From Corinectria fuckeliana (taxonomy: Eukaryota; Ascomycota; Sordariomycetes; Hypocreales; Nectriaceae): a stretch of 64,000 nt of DNA. A model generated the notes under the pieces. That model was given only the letters and a program-made list of their open reading frames with translations. It searched no databases and was not told where the DNA came from. The position numbers were made by a program, and so were the translations under genes. This document shows positions 33,190 through 44,443 of this stretch, piece after piece. The stretch covers positions 25,551-89,550 of the forward strand of contig WPDH01000407.1 in the NCBI GenBank assembly GCA_019137255.1, read 5' to 3'. Numbering within the stretch: the first letter of the stretch is position 1; each line of letters starts with the position of its first letter.

Positions 33190-36100
33190 ATGCCTATGAT
33201 GATTGAAGAGGCCGAGTCGGCACTCGAGCCAATTGCCATTGTTGGCATGGGTATGTAGAGCCTCTCCTATGCACTTTTCCATTCTCCCACCCGTCATGTA
33301 CTCTTCCGATATCTAACCTCAAGCGACCAACAGCCTGTCGCTTGCCTGGAACTGTGGACTCGGCAGCCAAGTTCTGGGACATGCTTCGCGAGAAGAGGTC
33401 TATCCGGACTCCTCGAGTTCCCAATAGCCGTTTTAATATCGATGCACACTACCACCCCGACCTGTCGCGTCCCGGATCGTTCTCAGCTATGGGGGGGTAC
33501 TTCCTTGCAGAGGACCCAGTCGACTTTGACCCGAGCTTCTTCAACATGACCCCTATCGAAGCACAGTGGCTTGACCCGCAGCAGCGCAAAGTTCTCGAAG
33601 TCTGCTACGAGGCTTTCGAGAATGCAGGAGTGCCTCTCGAGAAAGCCGCCGGGTCCAACACCGGTGTCTACATGGCTACCTTTACCAGTGATTATCAGCA
33701 GATGTCTATTTTCGAGCGCGACTTTAGACACAACTACGCAGCTACCGGTGTCGATCCCGGCATCATCAGCAACCGGGTCAACAACGCCTTCAACTTGACT
33801 GGTCCCAGCTGCGTCATCAACACGGCATGTTCTTCCTCGGTGTACGGCATTCACAATGCTTGCCACGCACTCCGTGCTCGTGACTGCGATGCTGCGCTTG
33901 CCATCGGAAGCAACCTCATCATGATTGTTGTGAGTAATCTGCTTGCTTGCTAGCTAGCTGCTGCAAGCTCTGCTTGGCAAACAGAAATCTCATGAGACTT
34001 ACAGGACCAACATATGAACACAGCCAAGCTGGGTGTTCTCTCTCCAACCTCTGAGTAAACATTTCTCCCTGCCAACAATACTTGACATAATAACTCACAA
34101 ACCGTGTAGATGCCATACCTTCGATGAGCGCGCAGACGGCTATGGACGAGCCGAAGGCATTGGCGCAGTGTACCTCAAACGGCTCTCCGATGCTATTAGA
34201 GATGGAGACGTGATACGGTAGGGCTCTTTCACTCTTTCAAACTCGACTCCCTTGGTGTAGTAAGAGGCTTGAAAGTTAACATGTGCTGTCTTCAGGGGCG
34301 TCATCCGATCGTCTGCCGTGAACACGAACGGCAAAGTTGAAGGCATGGGTATTACGTATCCCAACGACCTGGGACAGGAGAAAGTCCTTCGACATGCCTA
34401 TAAACGAGCCAATCTAGATCCTAACAAGACGGCATACCTGGAGTGCCACGGCACTGGAACCCCCACCGGCGACCCGATCGAAGTCAGAGCCGTGTCGCTA
34501 GGGATGAACGATTCGAGGAGCAGAAAGAAGCCGCTGCTGTTGGGTGCTGCTAAAGCTAACATCGGCCACAGCGAGGCAGTAAGTCACGAAATCCGCCCCC
34601 CCCCTAACTTGGTGATGATGATCAGTGGATGCATGAACTTGAGACCTAACTCTTATCCTGCTAGGCCTCTGGCATCTTCGCCACAATGAAGGCGGCACTC
34701 ATGACGGAGAAAGCAGAGATACCTGGTGTTTACGGTTTCAAGACTCTCAATCCCAACATCAAGGATAAGGAATGGAACGTCAAGATCGTCGAGAACCTCA
34801 TGCCCTGGCCCACGGAATTCGACGTTCGTCGCGCGAGTGTCTCGTCGTTTGGATACGGAGGCACCAATGCGCATCTGGTCATCGAGTCCATCGAGAGCAT
34901 CTGCCCGTGGTACGAACACGGCAAGCCCCTTGCGACAGCCAACTACGACTACCGCGACTCCGACCGGCCGTTGCTGGTCACCATGAGCGCCCACGACGAG
35001 AAGACGCTCAAGCGTAATATCCAGGCGCACCAGGCCGTTGCCGGGAACTACCACCTCGTCGACCTGGCTTACTCACTCAACCAGAGGCGTTCTCAGCTCA
35101 CCTCGCGCGGGTATACCGTTGCCGAGGCCGGTCACGAAACCGAGGCCTTCGACACGGCAAACTTCACCTACGCGACCAAGCTGAGTCGGCCTGCAAAGCT
35201 CGGCTACGTTATGACGGGCCAGGGCGCCCAGTGGGCCCGCATGGGCTACGAAGCGATGCAGAAGTTCCCCAGGTTCGCAGAGACCATAGACGGCCTCGAC
35301 CACGTGCTGCAGCACATCCAGCCTCGTCCGTCTTGGACCTTGAAGGACATCTTGGAGGAGCCCGCCGCGTCCAGCCGCGTTGGCGAGGCTGAGATCTCAC
35401 AGCCCACCTGCACTGCCATCCAGATTGCCATCGTCGACCTCCTCGCCTCGTGGGGGATCGAGCCCGCGGTCACGGTCGGACATAGCAGCGGCGAGATCGG
35501 GGCCGCGTACGCATCTGGTCGCATCTCGGCACCCGAGGCCATCATGGCAGCGTACTTCCGTGGGTACGCCGTGGCCAGAGCGGCGCCCGTCGGTGCCATG
35601 TTGGCCGTTGGCTTGGGGGCCGAGGAGGTCGCCGACTACATCAACTTCCTAGAACCAGACGTGGCCAAGCGCGTGACGATTGCCTGCGAGAACTCTCCCG
35701 GGAGCGTCACCATGAGCGGAAGCGAGGAAGACATTGCCTCGTTCAAGCAGGTTCTCGACCAGGCCAGCGTCTTTGCCAGGTTGCTGAAGACGGGCAAGGC
35801 CTACCACTCGCGCCAGATGGATGCTGTTGCGCCGTTGTATGCCGACCTTTACCTAAAGGCTCACCATAGCCTGGACGAGGTGAACCTGAGCTGGCGCCGT
35901 CCGCTCGTCGGCATGGTGTCTTCGGTGACGGGGGCCAAGGTCGAGGCGTCGGAGCTCTCCATTTCTTACTGGTGTGACAATCTCCGCAACCGCGTGCTTT
36001 TCAACACGGCCGTGGCGACACTGGGAGAGGCGACTTCCGAGTTCAGCGACGGCAGCATACTCATCGAGATCGGACCGCACGCAGCACTGGGCGGGCCGGT

Positions 36101-39100
36101 GAAGCAGGTCGTCCAGTCCAACGGCTACGACATGCAGTACGTGCCCTCGCTGCTGCGCAACACCAACAGCGCCGTCGCCCTCCTCAGAACAGTGGGCGAG
36201 CTCTTCAACCGAGGCCTGGACGTTGACTTTGGGCTCGTCAACAAGGTCGGAGCGTCGTCGTCGTCGTCGGCCAGCGGCAAACTCGGCAGCTCGCCTCGTT
36301 ACTTGCCCGATCTGCCTCGCTACCAGTGGAACTACGAGCGCAGACACTGGTACCAGCCTCGGGCCATGCAGGAGCTGCGAGAGTCCAAGTACCCCCGTCA
36401 CGATGTCCTCGGCCGCCGCATCTTCGGCCTGTCCACCAACGTGTCGACCTGGAAGAACATGCTGCGCCAGCGCGACGTGGCCTGGTTCGCCGACCACACG
36501 CTTGGCACCGACGTGGTTTTCCCTGCGGCGGGCTACGTCTCGCTAGCCATCGAGGCGCTGCTTCAGCAACTGGACCTAGAGCCGCAGGATGCCTCGGCCG
36601 TTCGTCTGAGGGATCTCAGCTTCCATACGGCACTCATCGTCCCTGAGACCGACGACGGCATCGAGGTGCATACCCGTCTTGAGAAATCATCCGCCGAGAG
36701 CGACTGGTACAACTTCACCGTCGAATCCGTCGAGGGGGGTAACTGGACTGGACACAGTACTGGCAAGATTCAGCTGCAGCCCAAGGAGATGCCCAGCGAA
36801 GAGCCAGGCTGCCCCTATAAAGCTAGCCAGTTGCACCAACAGGTCTCGGGCAAACGCTGGTATCGGTCTTTCCACCGCGTCGGGTTCAAGTACGGACCGA
36901 GTTTTCAGACCATGGACAACGTTCGAGCGAACGGCAAGGAGCGTGTTGCGTCAGCCGATGTCCGGGTGCAGACGTCGAGTGCTCTTATGCAGAACGAGTC
37001 TCGCTATCTCTTGCATCCGTCCACCATCGACGGCTGTCTCCACGTCGTCATCGCCGCCGTTCACCGCGGCCTGCACAAGGAGATGCCTTGGGGAGTGATC
37101 CCAGTTGAGATCGAGGAGATGACCATCAAGTTTCCGACAGACCAAGACGTCGGTCTTGAAGCCAACTGCACAGCTTGGGCAGAGCGAGCAGAGCATCGCG
37201 ACTTCGCCGGCAAAGTGCAGCTGTTCGGTGCCTCTGGCGCTTGTATTCTGGACATCAAGAACTGGAAGTTCGTCGCATACGACGCGGCTGTGCCGCCCCA
37301 GCTGTCGGAGCCGGAAGCGAAGCAGCCTTACACTAAAGTTGCCTGGGAACCGCCAGTCGCGGACGAGGAAGCCCTGAGTGCGACAGCTGAGAAGAACCAA
37401 AACATCACCGTCTTCCATGCATCCAGCGATGCTTCTCTCGCTCGTGCTCTAGGCGCCAGTGCTGTGCCACTCGCAAATGCTGCGGCTGGACTTACATCCA
37501 AGGTCAATGGTGGTGGTACGCTCCACAACATCAACAACAGCGACAACAATAACATTGTGATTGATGACTCCGACGGCTCCCTCTTGACGACTGCACTGAC
37601 CGAGCAGACGTGGGATGCCATCAAGAACATCTTGCTGTCCAACAATTCCATCGTGTGGGTCACTAGGGGGGCCAACTCTGGAGACTCGGCCTTTAGCGGC
37701 ACTCCACAAGGATTCCTGCGAGCCGTTCGCTCCGAGTCTGTTTCCTCCCGAATCAGCCTCGTCGATGCCGATATCGATGCGCCCCTGGAGAAGGTCGCGG
37801 CTTTGGTCCAGCAGAGACTTTCCACACTCGCGACAGCCGACGGATCCAGCCGAGGTGACGTCGAGCACTGGCTGACCAAGGATGCCAAGGTCTTGGTTCC
37901 TCGTCTCGTGAACAACGACGAGTACAACAAGCTGATGTTTGGGGAAGAAGAAGCGACCGTGTCTACCATCTCTGAAGACAAAACTTACAAGGGTACCATC
38001 CTCGACAACGAAGTCGTTTTCGAGGCGTCAGCTCCTGCGGCCGCTGTGGAACTTGCCCCCCTGGAAGCCGAGATACAGGTTCACTTCGCTGGCTTCAGCA
38101 AGGACATTCTCTCTTCACGCGCTACCGGCCGCGCGCGCCTCGTCGCCGGCGTTGTCAGACGCACCGGCAGTGCTCTCGACCCTGGGCTGCGTGGCCAAGC
38201 CGTCGTTGCCTTCGCCCAAAGCTCACTGGAGTCTCGCGTCGTGGTGACCGTCTTCGCCAAGCTTCCCGACGCCAGCCAGCTGGAGAAGGCCGCTCACTTG
38301 CTGCCGCATCTCTTCAAAGCCGTCGACGCAACTCTCATTACTACCGACGCCGGCGCCAAGCCCGGCGACCATGTCTTCCTCTTGCCCACTGCCGCGCCGC
38401 TCTTCGAACAGGCTGTCGTCGAACTAGGTGCTCACGTGGGCTTCCGTGTGTCCAAGGTGCCCAGGGATACCGTCAAGGTGCAGCCGCTGCTTGCGGCTCC
38501 CAAAGGACGTGTCGTGGTCGTCGCTGGAGCGCAGAGTCCGCTGGTCTCTGAGTTCTGGCTGGCCATGCCGCGGAGCTCCACGTTCGTCTTCAGCGACGTA
38601 GCCATCGAGGACTATGCACTTGACTCGCGTCCGTTTGCTCGTGGCGTGGGGATCCAGGTCCGCGATATCTCGGAATCGTTGAACAGTGATCCGGCTGCCG
38701 TGAAGCGCACACTGCAAGCCAGCGTGGATATACTCGGAAGCCTGGAGCTGCCGACAAGTCCTAGTCTCCGCGTGGAGGACTTGGCTGATTTGAACAACGC
38801 CCGCCGCATCTTGACCGAAACCTCTACGAGCGTCCTGAGCTTCGGATATGGGCAAGACCAGATCAAGGTAAGTGATTTGTGATTGTCGTCGACACGAGGC
38901 AGTGTAACTTCTGTCAACCTGCTAACTTCGAGTTTGCTACTAGTCTCGTGATTCCCGTGATCCTGTTCTCTTCAGCAGCGATAGTGCTTATCTTCTTGTC
39001 GGCTGCCTTGGCGGCCTCGGTCGTAGCTTGACGACCTGGATGTTTGAAAGGGGCTGCAGAAACTTCGTCTTTGTCTCTCGATCCGGGACTGCTAAGCCAG

Positions 39101-40209
39101 AAGCCGCCAACGTCGTCGACCGCCTCAAAGAATCGGGCGCCAACGTGGAAGTCTTTTGCGCGGACGCAAGTGACGAAAAGGCTGTCGCCGATGTAGTTGC
39201 AGATGTCTCTACCCATCGCATCATAAAAGGTGTTGTTCACGCTGCCATGACTCTGCAGGTAAGTCCATCGCCCCCTCCCTAAACCTCAGTGATCGTGGAA
39301 GAAGAGAGAACTAATCGTCGTTGGTAGGATGGCTTATATGAGAGCATGACCTTCTCGGCATACCAAGCCGTGCTGCGACCCAAGGTGCTGGCGGCCATCG
39401 CGCTCGACAAGGCGCTTGGCGACACGCCGCTGGACTTCTTCGTAATGACGAGCAGCATCTCGGCAGTGTTGGGCAACCAAGGGCAGGCCAACTACGCTGC
39501 AGCCAACAGCTATCTCGACTTCCTGGCCCTACAGCGACGCCGGCGAGGCCTCGCAGCGAGCTCCCTCGCTTTGCCCATGGTCGAGGACGTCGGCGTAGTG
39601 GCCGAGAACGCCGCCATCGCCGAGTCGCTGGCCCGCAAGATGCCCTTCAGCGTCAGCGAGCGTGAGATGCTCGACGGATTCGAGGCTTCCATTCTTCAGG
39701 GCGCAGTATCCAGCAAGAACAACAAGGGCACCCAGCAACTCGGCGACGTTCAGCTGGTCCTCGGTCTTGAGCCCAAGCCTATGCTCGAGGCCATGAGCGG
39801 TCTGGCGCTTTCCGATGCGTTTTGGTATCAAGACGAGCGCATGCGGCCAGTCATCGACAGGGTCGAGGCCCTGGCCGCGGCGATGGGCAAGTCGGGAGAA
39901 ACAGCCGGCTCCAAGGGCTTCGACGCGACACTTGCTGGCCTCCCCAGGGACGAGGCGCTTGTCGCCATTGCGTCGCACATCATGGAGCGAGCAGCACGGA
40001 TTCTTGGCGCTCAGGCAGAAGACTTCAAGTATGACGGAGTCTCTGTTGCGAGCCACGGCATCGACTCCATGATTGGTGTCGAACTTCAGTCCTGGCTCTT
40101 CAAGGAATTCGGGTTGCGGGTTAGCGTCCAGATCTTGTCAAATGCGAACACGACGTTTGCGGGACTAGCTGGGACAGTTCTAGACCATCTTGAAATTGTT
40201 GCGGAGTGA
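33190..40209 (+). CDS. Highly reducing polyketide synthase, KS-AT-DH-psiKR-ER0-KR-ACP
   Basis: Exons 33190-33250, 33334-33929, 34005-34054, 34110-34217, 34296-34578, 34665-38867, 38944-39258 and 39328-40209 join without a frame break to 2165 residues. KS: INTACSSS with Cys186, then ECHGTGTP and NIGHSEA. AT: GHSSGEIGAA with Ser640. DH: DHTLGTDVVFP (His977) and HPSTIDGCLH (Asp1155). No methyltransferase motif follows. Residues ~1240-1400 look like a structural KR. About 1400-1740 is a relic enoyl reductase whose glycine-rich NADPH motif is gone (GDHVFLLPTAAPLFEQ). KR: LVGCLGGLG, Ser1914/1915, Tyr1928. ACP: GIDSMIGVE with Ser2119. No thioesterase or condensation domain. It would build an unmethylated reduced chain, needing the trans enoyl reductase at 43.1 kb for full reduction. 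Confidence 0.95.
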
Positions 40210-40324
40210 TCCAAGGATGTCGTTGTAGTAGGATTATTATGAAGAAACTAGCAGTCATACATGTATTGAAACTATCCATTCGTTAAGACGATCAAAGGGC
40301 ACAGCTTCCACAGGGCGAACAGGT

Positions 40325-42610
40325 CTAAGAAATATGGTCGTCCAATACCCAGTCTCCTCCTCCCTCTTGCCATTCACGCTGCAACTTGGTAACATGATAC
40401 GAGGTCGACCAGCCAATATTCTTTTGAATGTCCTTGAACAACCCGACGACCATGCTTCTCTCGCTACATGAGCGAAGAGCTTGTCCTGCCACGTAGAGAG
40501 GTTCCAGAGAGTGTAGCAGCACGGCATCCGGCGGGCTCGCTAGGCTGATGCCGCATATCTCTCTCGCGTGACGAATCGATTCCTGCTGTGTGTATTCGTA
40601 GTATCTCAATCGAGATGTTATAGAGGATCGGATGGCGGTGGATTCTTGGGGCCGGTTGACTAGCAGGAGGATGCGAGCCATGTGATAGCTCAGCATCGCG
40701 GCTGCGCAAAGGGGCACATCGTACCATATCTGCTCAAGGCACGCTGTACAGTCGTCAGTGTTTCTAGAATCCCCCTTCCGTCCCGCAAGCGATGTGCGTG
40801 CGCTTGGCGTAAATGAAAGCGGCAGGCGGGACAACCAGTCTTGCAGGCGCGTATCCAGCATCTTCCACCTTTCGAGTAATTGTTCTTGAGTCACGCCGAC
40901 CGGGCATCTCTCTTTGGCCGGGCGTGCGTAGTCTTCTGGCACCAGGGAGTCGCCCTTGGTCAAGTGGTTCATGATGTTACTCAAGAGCCAAATCATCTCG
41001 TTGGCCCTTTTGTCCTCTTCATTGTCGTTGGCGCTGCCCATGACGACGGGACCCGAGGGGCTTCCGTACAGATCGGCGCTTCTCTCGTCACTTGTCAAGC
41101 TCAAGCCTGCGCTGTGCCATAGTTGGGCGTCGTCCAAGCTGAGTCGCGTCTGGGTTTCGCTAATGACTGTCTCCAGCGTCAGCAACACTCGAACAAATGC
41201 TCCAAGACAGCTCTGTGTGGCGTCTCACAGGCGCATAAAAAGTCTTGCCGTGCCAGAGACCAAAACACTGGCCTGCAGATGGTAATCTGCTTCCCTGAAG
41301 TCGCGGCCGCTCGTGAGTTCCCAGACGAGCTGCAGAATAAAGGTAGGGCGCTCAGGTGGGCTCTCCATGCCGTTCCCGGGTTGTCCATGAGCTCGTAGGT
41401 GCTTAGGATAGCGACGGCCGTGAATATACATTCCCGCTCTCTGTCGGTGCTGGACGAATCCGGACCAATCTTTTCGCTTCTGACGGCCGCCTGTAAATGG
41501 CTGATTGCACGATGGTAATAGTCAGTAGAGTGAAACAGCCAGTTGGTAATGCTGTCGTCCAACGCTGCCTGCGAGGGATGTCGTTGAGTGTTACTCTTTG
41601 CGGATTGGATACGATGCATATGCTTTGCGGATAAGGCGCATATAGATGACTTGAGCAAAGGACTGCTCGTTGCCCTTATAGGAGCCACATTTGAGTAGTA
41701 CGCCGCGGTATCGAAGAGGTCCATCCTGTCACTCGGGCGTCAATTGAATACATACGTCAATAAGATGCAGAGTCCTGCCTACCATTGTGAAGGCCCCTCC
41801 TTGAAGTGTCTCATCAAGCGTAGCGCAATCATGTGTTCGTCGGCACTATACTGTCCATGCGGTGGTGGTTCCGTGTGGGATCCCAGTGCTTCTTGATGCA
41901 CTGTCCCGGGACTTTGGTCAAACGAAGCTGGAAACGGAGTTGAGAGGGCAGATGCCGAAACCGAAATTCCGCAGCTGCTTCCGTCGGAGAAGCCATGGTT
42001 GTGGTCTTGGTCATGTAGCTCTGGTGTTTCGCGGCTCACTCTGGGACGCTTCGTCGGTGGCTCAATTGTCAAAGTTGGTGCAGGCGTCAAAGTTGGTGCA
42101 GGCGTCAAAGTCGGTGCAGGCGTCAAAGTCGGTGCAGGCGTCAAAGTCGGTGCAGGCGTCAAAGTCGGCGCAGGCGTCAGAGGCTCGCACGCCAGAGAGG
42201 GCGGAACAAAACTGACTACAGCAACAAACAAACAAACACGTTAGCCCTGGCTGGATCAACGGTGAAAAGGGCTGAATAGTAACACACTGTTTCTAGGGAC
42301 GTCGATCCAGACCTGATCGTCCTCGAAAGACAAGACTTCGTTTTCCAGGCCGGCGATGGCATTGCCGGACTCTCCGCAGCCAGACGGCCGGTTGACAATG
42401 CGAAAAATGAACTCGTCTGGGAAGTCACACGGCCGCGACGATTTCTTGCACGGTCCGCAGACGGGCCTGACCTCGTCGCACTTGAGCTTTCGGCGTTTGC
42501 AGACGAAGCTGTCATGTCACGTCACTCGTCAGCAAGGCCCGGTCGCGGAGTGGGGATGTATGCATGTGTTTCTGCTTCGTAAGTACGTACCAGGCAAAAT
42601 GCGAACGCAT
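40325..42610 (-). CDS. Zn2Cys6 transcription factor (cluster regulator 3)
   Basis: Exons 42610-42591 (20 nt), 42508-42288, 42215-41783, 41725-41229 and 41166-40325 give 670 residues. The finger starts almost at Met1: ACFVCKRRKLKC, then DEVRPVCGPC, ligands Cys7, 10, 17, 24, 27 and 34. Intron 1 splits the Cys1 codon after TG, the same place as in regulator 1. The fourth intron has a CTGAC branch 12 nt before its acceptor. A linker carries six perfect TPAPTL repeats, then PTKRPR, a possible nuclear signal. The C-terminal part (WSLARQDFLCAFISETQ, then EQIWYDVPLCAAAMLSYH) matches ArcA-like fungal regulators and aligns in order with regulator 1. It is divergent from the enoyl reductase; probably a pathway regulator. 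Confidence 0.85.
42071..42178. repeat. 18-bp minisatellite, six units, in regulator 3
   Basis: Six head-to-tail 18-bp units (starting at 42071, 42089, 42107, 42125, 42143 and 42161) differing at one or two positions. Each encodes TPAPTL on the minus strand, so copy-number change keeps the frame. Confidence 0.95.
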
Positions 42611-43072
42611 CGTCGTCGTCAACTCGGGCTGGAAGTGACGGCCGGTTTCGGGATTGTCGCGATGGTGAGCGGACAAGACGGACAGAAGACAAGACGAGAC
42701 AATCCGCAAAGGGGAGGAAACCCGAGAGAAAGAAGATGGAATATATGCACGCGCAAAAGAAGCAAGCTGCTCCGTATCAAGTTAATTATCCGACTGCTCC
42801 CAAAACGGACCGGGGTTTACAATGGCCCATAACGGTGATTTTTCCGAGAACCGTAACCCAACCCCACCCGGATGACGGAATCCCTTCCACAGCTTGCTGC
42901 AGCATTTGTCCAAGCCGCATCATTCACTCATGCATTCAGAACAACCACCTCGGGCAGTTCCTGCAAAGTGCAACATTCGATTTCTAAGCAGTGAGCTCAC
43001 TGTCGACATGCTGGGAATAGAAAAGCCCTTGCCGTCCCAACTGCCTGCCACCTGACACCTGTCCCCTTCATC
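42611..43072. promoter_or_regulatory. Divergent promoter, regulator 3 / enoyl reductase
   Basis: 462 bp between start codons. CGGCCG at 42639-42644 lies 29 bp before the regulator 3 ATG, which could allow autoregulation (inference). Confidence 0.45.
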
Positions 43073-44443
43073 ATGCGCCTGTTCAAGCCCGCACCCGCCC
43101 TCCTACGTCTACGTCCACGTCCAACCGCACGTACCCTCAGTGGCCTCAGACCAAGACAGCAGCAACCCAGCTTCAGCTTCAGCTTCGGCAGCATGGCGTC
43201 CCAGACGTGTCGAGCCCTGGTCGTCAGGGAAAGGGACGGCAAGAACACCCTCGTCGCTGAGGATATCCCCGTGCCACAGCCGGGCCCCCGCCAGGCTCTG
43301 GTCAAGGTCGCTGTGGCTGCTCAGAACCCTACAGACGTCCTGTGCTTTGACGGCGGCGTCTTTGGGGACGGGAGCGTCCTGGGCTGCGACTTTTCCGGAA
43401 CGGTGACTACGGTTGGGAGCGAGGTCTCTCGGATCCAACAGGGCGACAAGATTGCCGGCCTCATCTGGGGAGGTAAGTGCTCCTGGGGCCCTTGGCATGC
43501 TGCCCAGCATACGACGACAATACCATGGCTGACAACGACAACCTGGTCGCGATAGGTCAAGTCAAAGGCCAGGGAGCGTACAGCGAGTACACGATTGCCG
43601 ACGAAAACCTCTGCTACAAGATCCCCGACGGTGTGCCCCTCGAACAGGCTGCCACTGTGCCGCTCGCTGCGGCGACGGCGTGGATGGCCTTGTTCAGACC
43701 CAAGAGCCTGCACATCGACAAAACCAGGGGCTCCTCTGTGCAGCTCCTCGTCTGGGCTGGAAGCAGTACGTTTCCCATGTATACTATTTTGCCGTTAGTC
43801 TCTTGCTCACACATCATCAGCTAGCGTTGGCCTTTATGCGGTGCAGCTTGCGGCTCTATTCGACTTCAGCATTGCGACAGTCTGCAGTCCTCGCCATTTC
43901 CCACTCCTTCGCTCTCTTGGCGCCAAGCACGTCTTCGACTACAAAGATCCCGACGTCATCTCCAAGATCAAGGAGGCTCTACCCGAGGTGGAGTATGTCT
44001 TCGACACTATTGGCAACGAGACGTCATCTGCCACTGCCTCCAAAGCAATCCGCCCCTCGGGGGGTACTCTGTGTACCGTCAGGCCATTCAAGGAGAATAC
44101 CGAAAATGTGACACCGCAGACCAAAGTGACATCTCTTCTCGTCTTCACCTCATTCTTGAGAGACCAGAAGATGGGTTCCAACTTCCTACCTGTAAGCCTA
44201 GCCTGTTTCCCCCGTGGCGACCCATGCCAATGGCCTTCCACTAACACGTTTAAGGCCTCCAAAGAAGATCACGAGCTTGCCTCGGAATTCTATGAGAAGC
44301 TGCCTGAGCTTCTACGCAAAGGGGAAATCCGACCCAACAATCCAGAGATCATTGAAGGAGGGCTGCAAGGGATTGAAGAGGGGTTTCAAGCTTTCAGAGA
44401 CGGGAAGATATCTGGCTACAAGGTTGCTTACCGGATTTCTTAG
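43073..44443 (+). CDS. Trans-acting enoyl reductase (LovC-like MDR family)
   Basis: Exons 43073-43472, 43556-43765, 43821-44191 and 44255-44443 give 389 residues, or 349 from the internal ATG at 43193. The shorter length is closer to LovC-type proteins (~360). Family marks: VAAQNPTDVLCFDGG, LGCDFSGTVTTVGSEV, GAYSEYTIADENL, an NADPH-site region WAGSTSVGLYAVQLA formed across intron 2, LGAKHVFDYKDPDV, and a C-terminal RDGKISGYKVAYRI. There are no zinc ligands, as expected for quinone-reductase-like enoyl reductases. It should reduce enoyl intermediates on the PKS ACP, replacing the dead internal ER. The extra 40 residues from 43073 are Arg/Pro/Ser-rich with no acidic residue, so a mitochondrial presequence is possible; otherwise cytosolic. 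Confidence 0.88.

Noticed and set aside
37280..38000. Possible C-methyltransferase domain in the PKS
   Set aside because: No SAM motif (LEIGAGTG-type) is present; the sequence matches the structural-KR linker instead.
33190..40209. Reading the PKS as several separate genes because its frame changes seven times
   Set aside because: Every break has GT...AG sites, and splicing restores conserved motifs exactly (VGMACRLPG, VDQHMN, NIGHSEAASGI).
42071..42178. Regular 18-bp repeats considered as a CRISPR-like array
   Set aside because: Units are directly adjacent with no spacers and encode an in-frame hexapeptide in a eukaryotic regulator gene.
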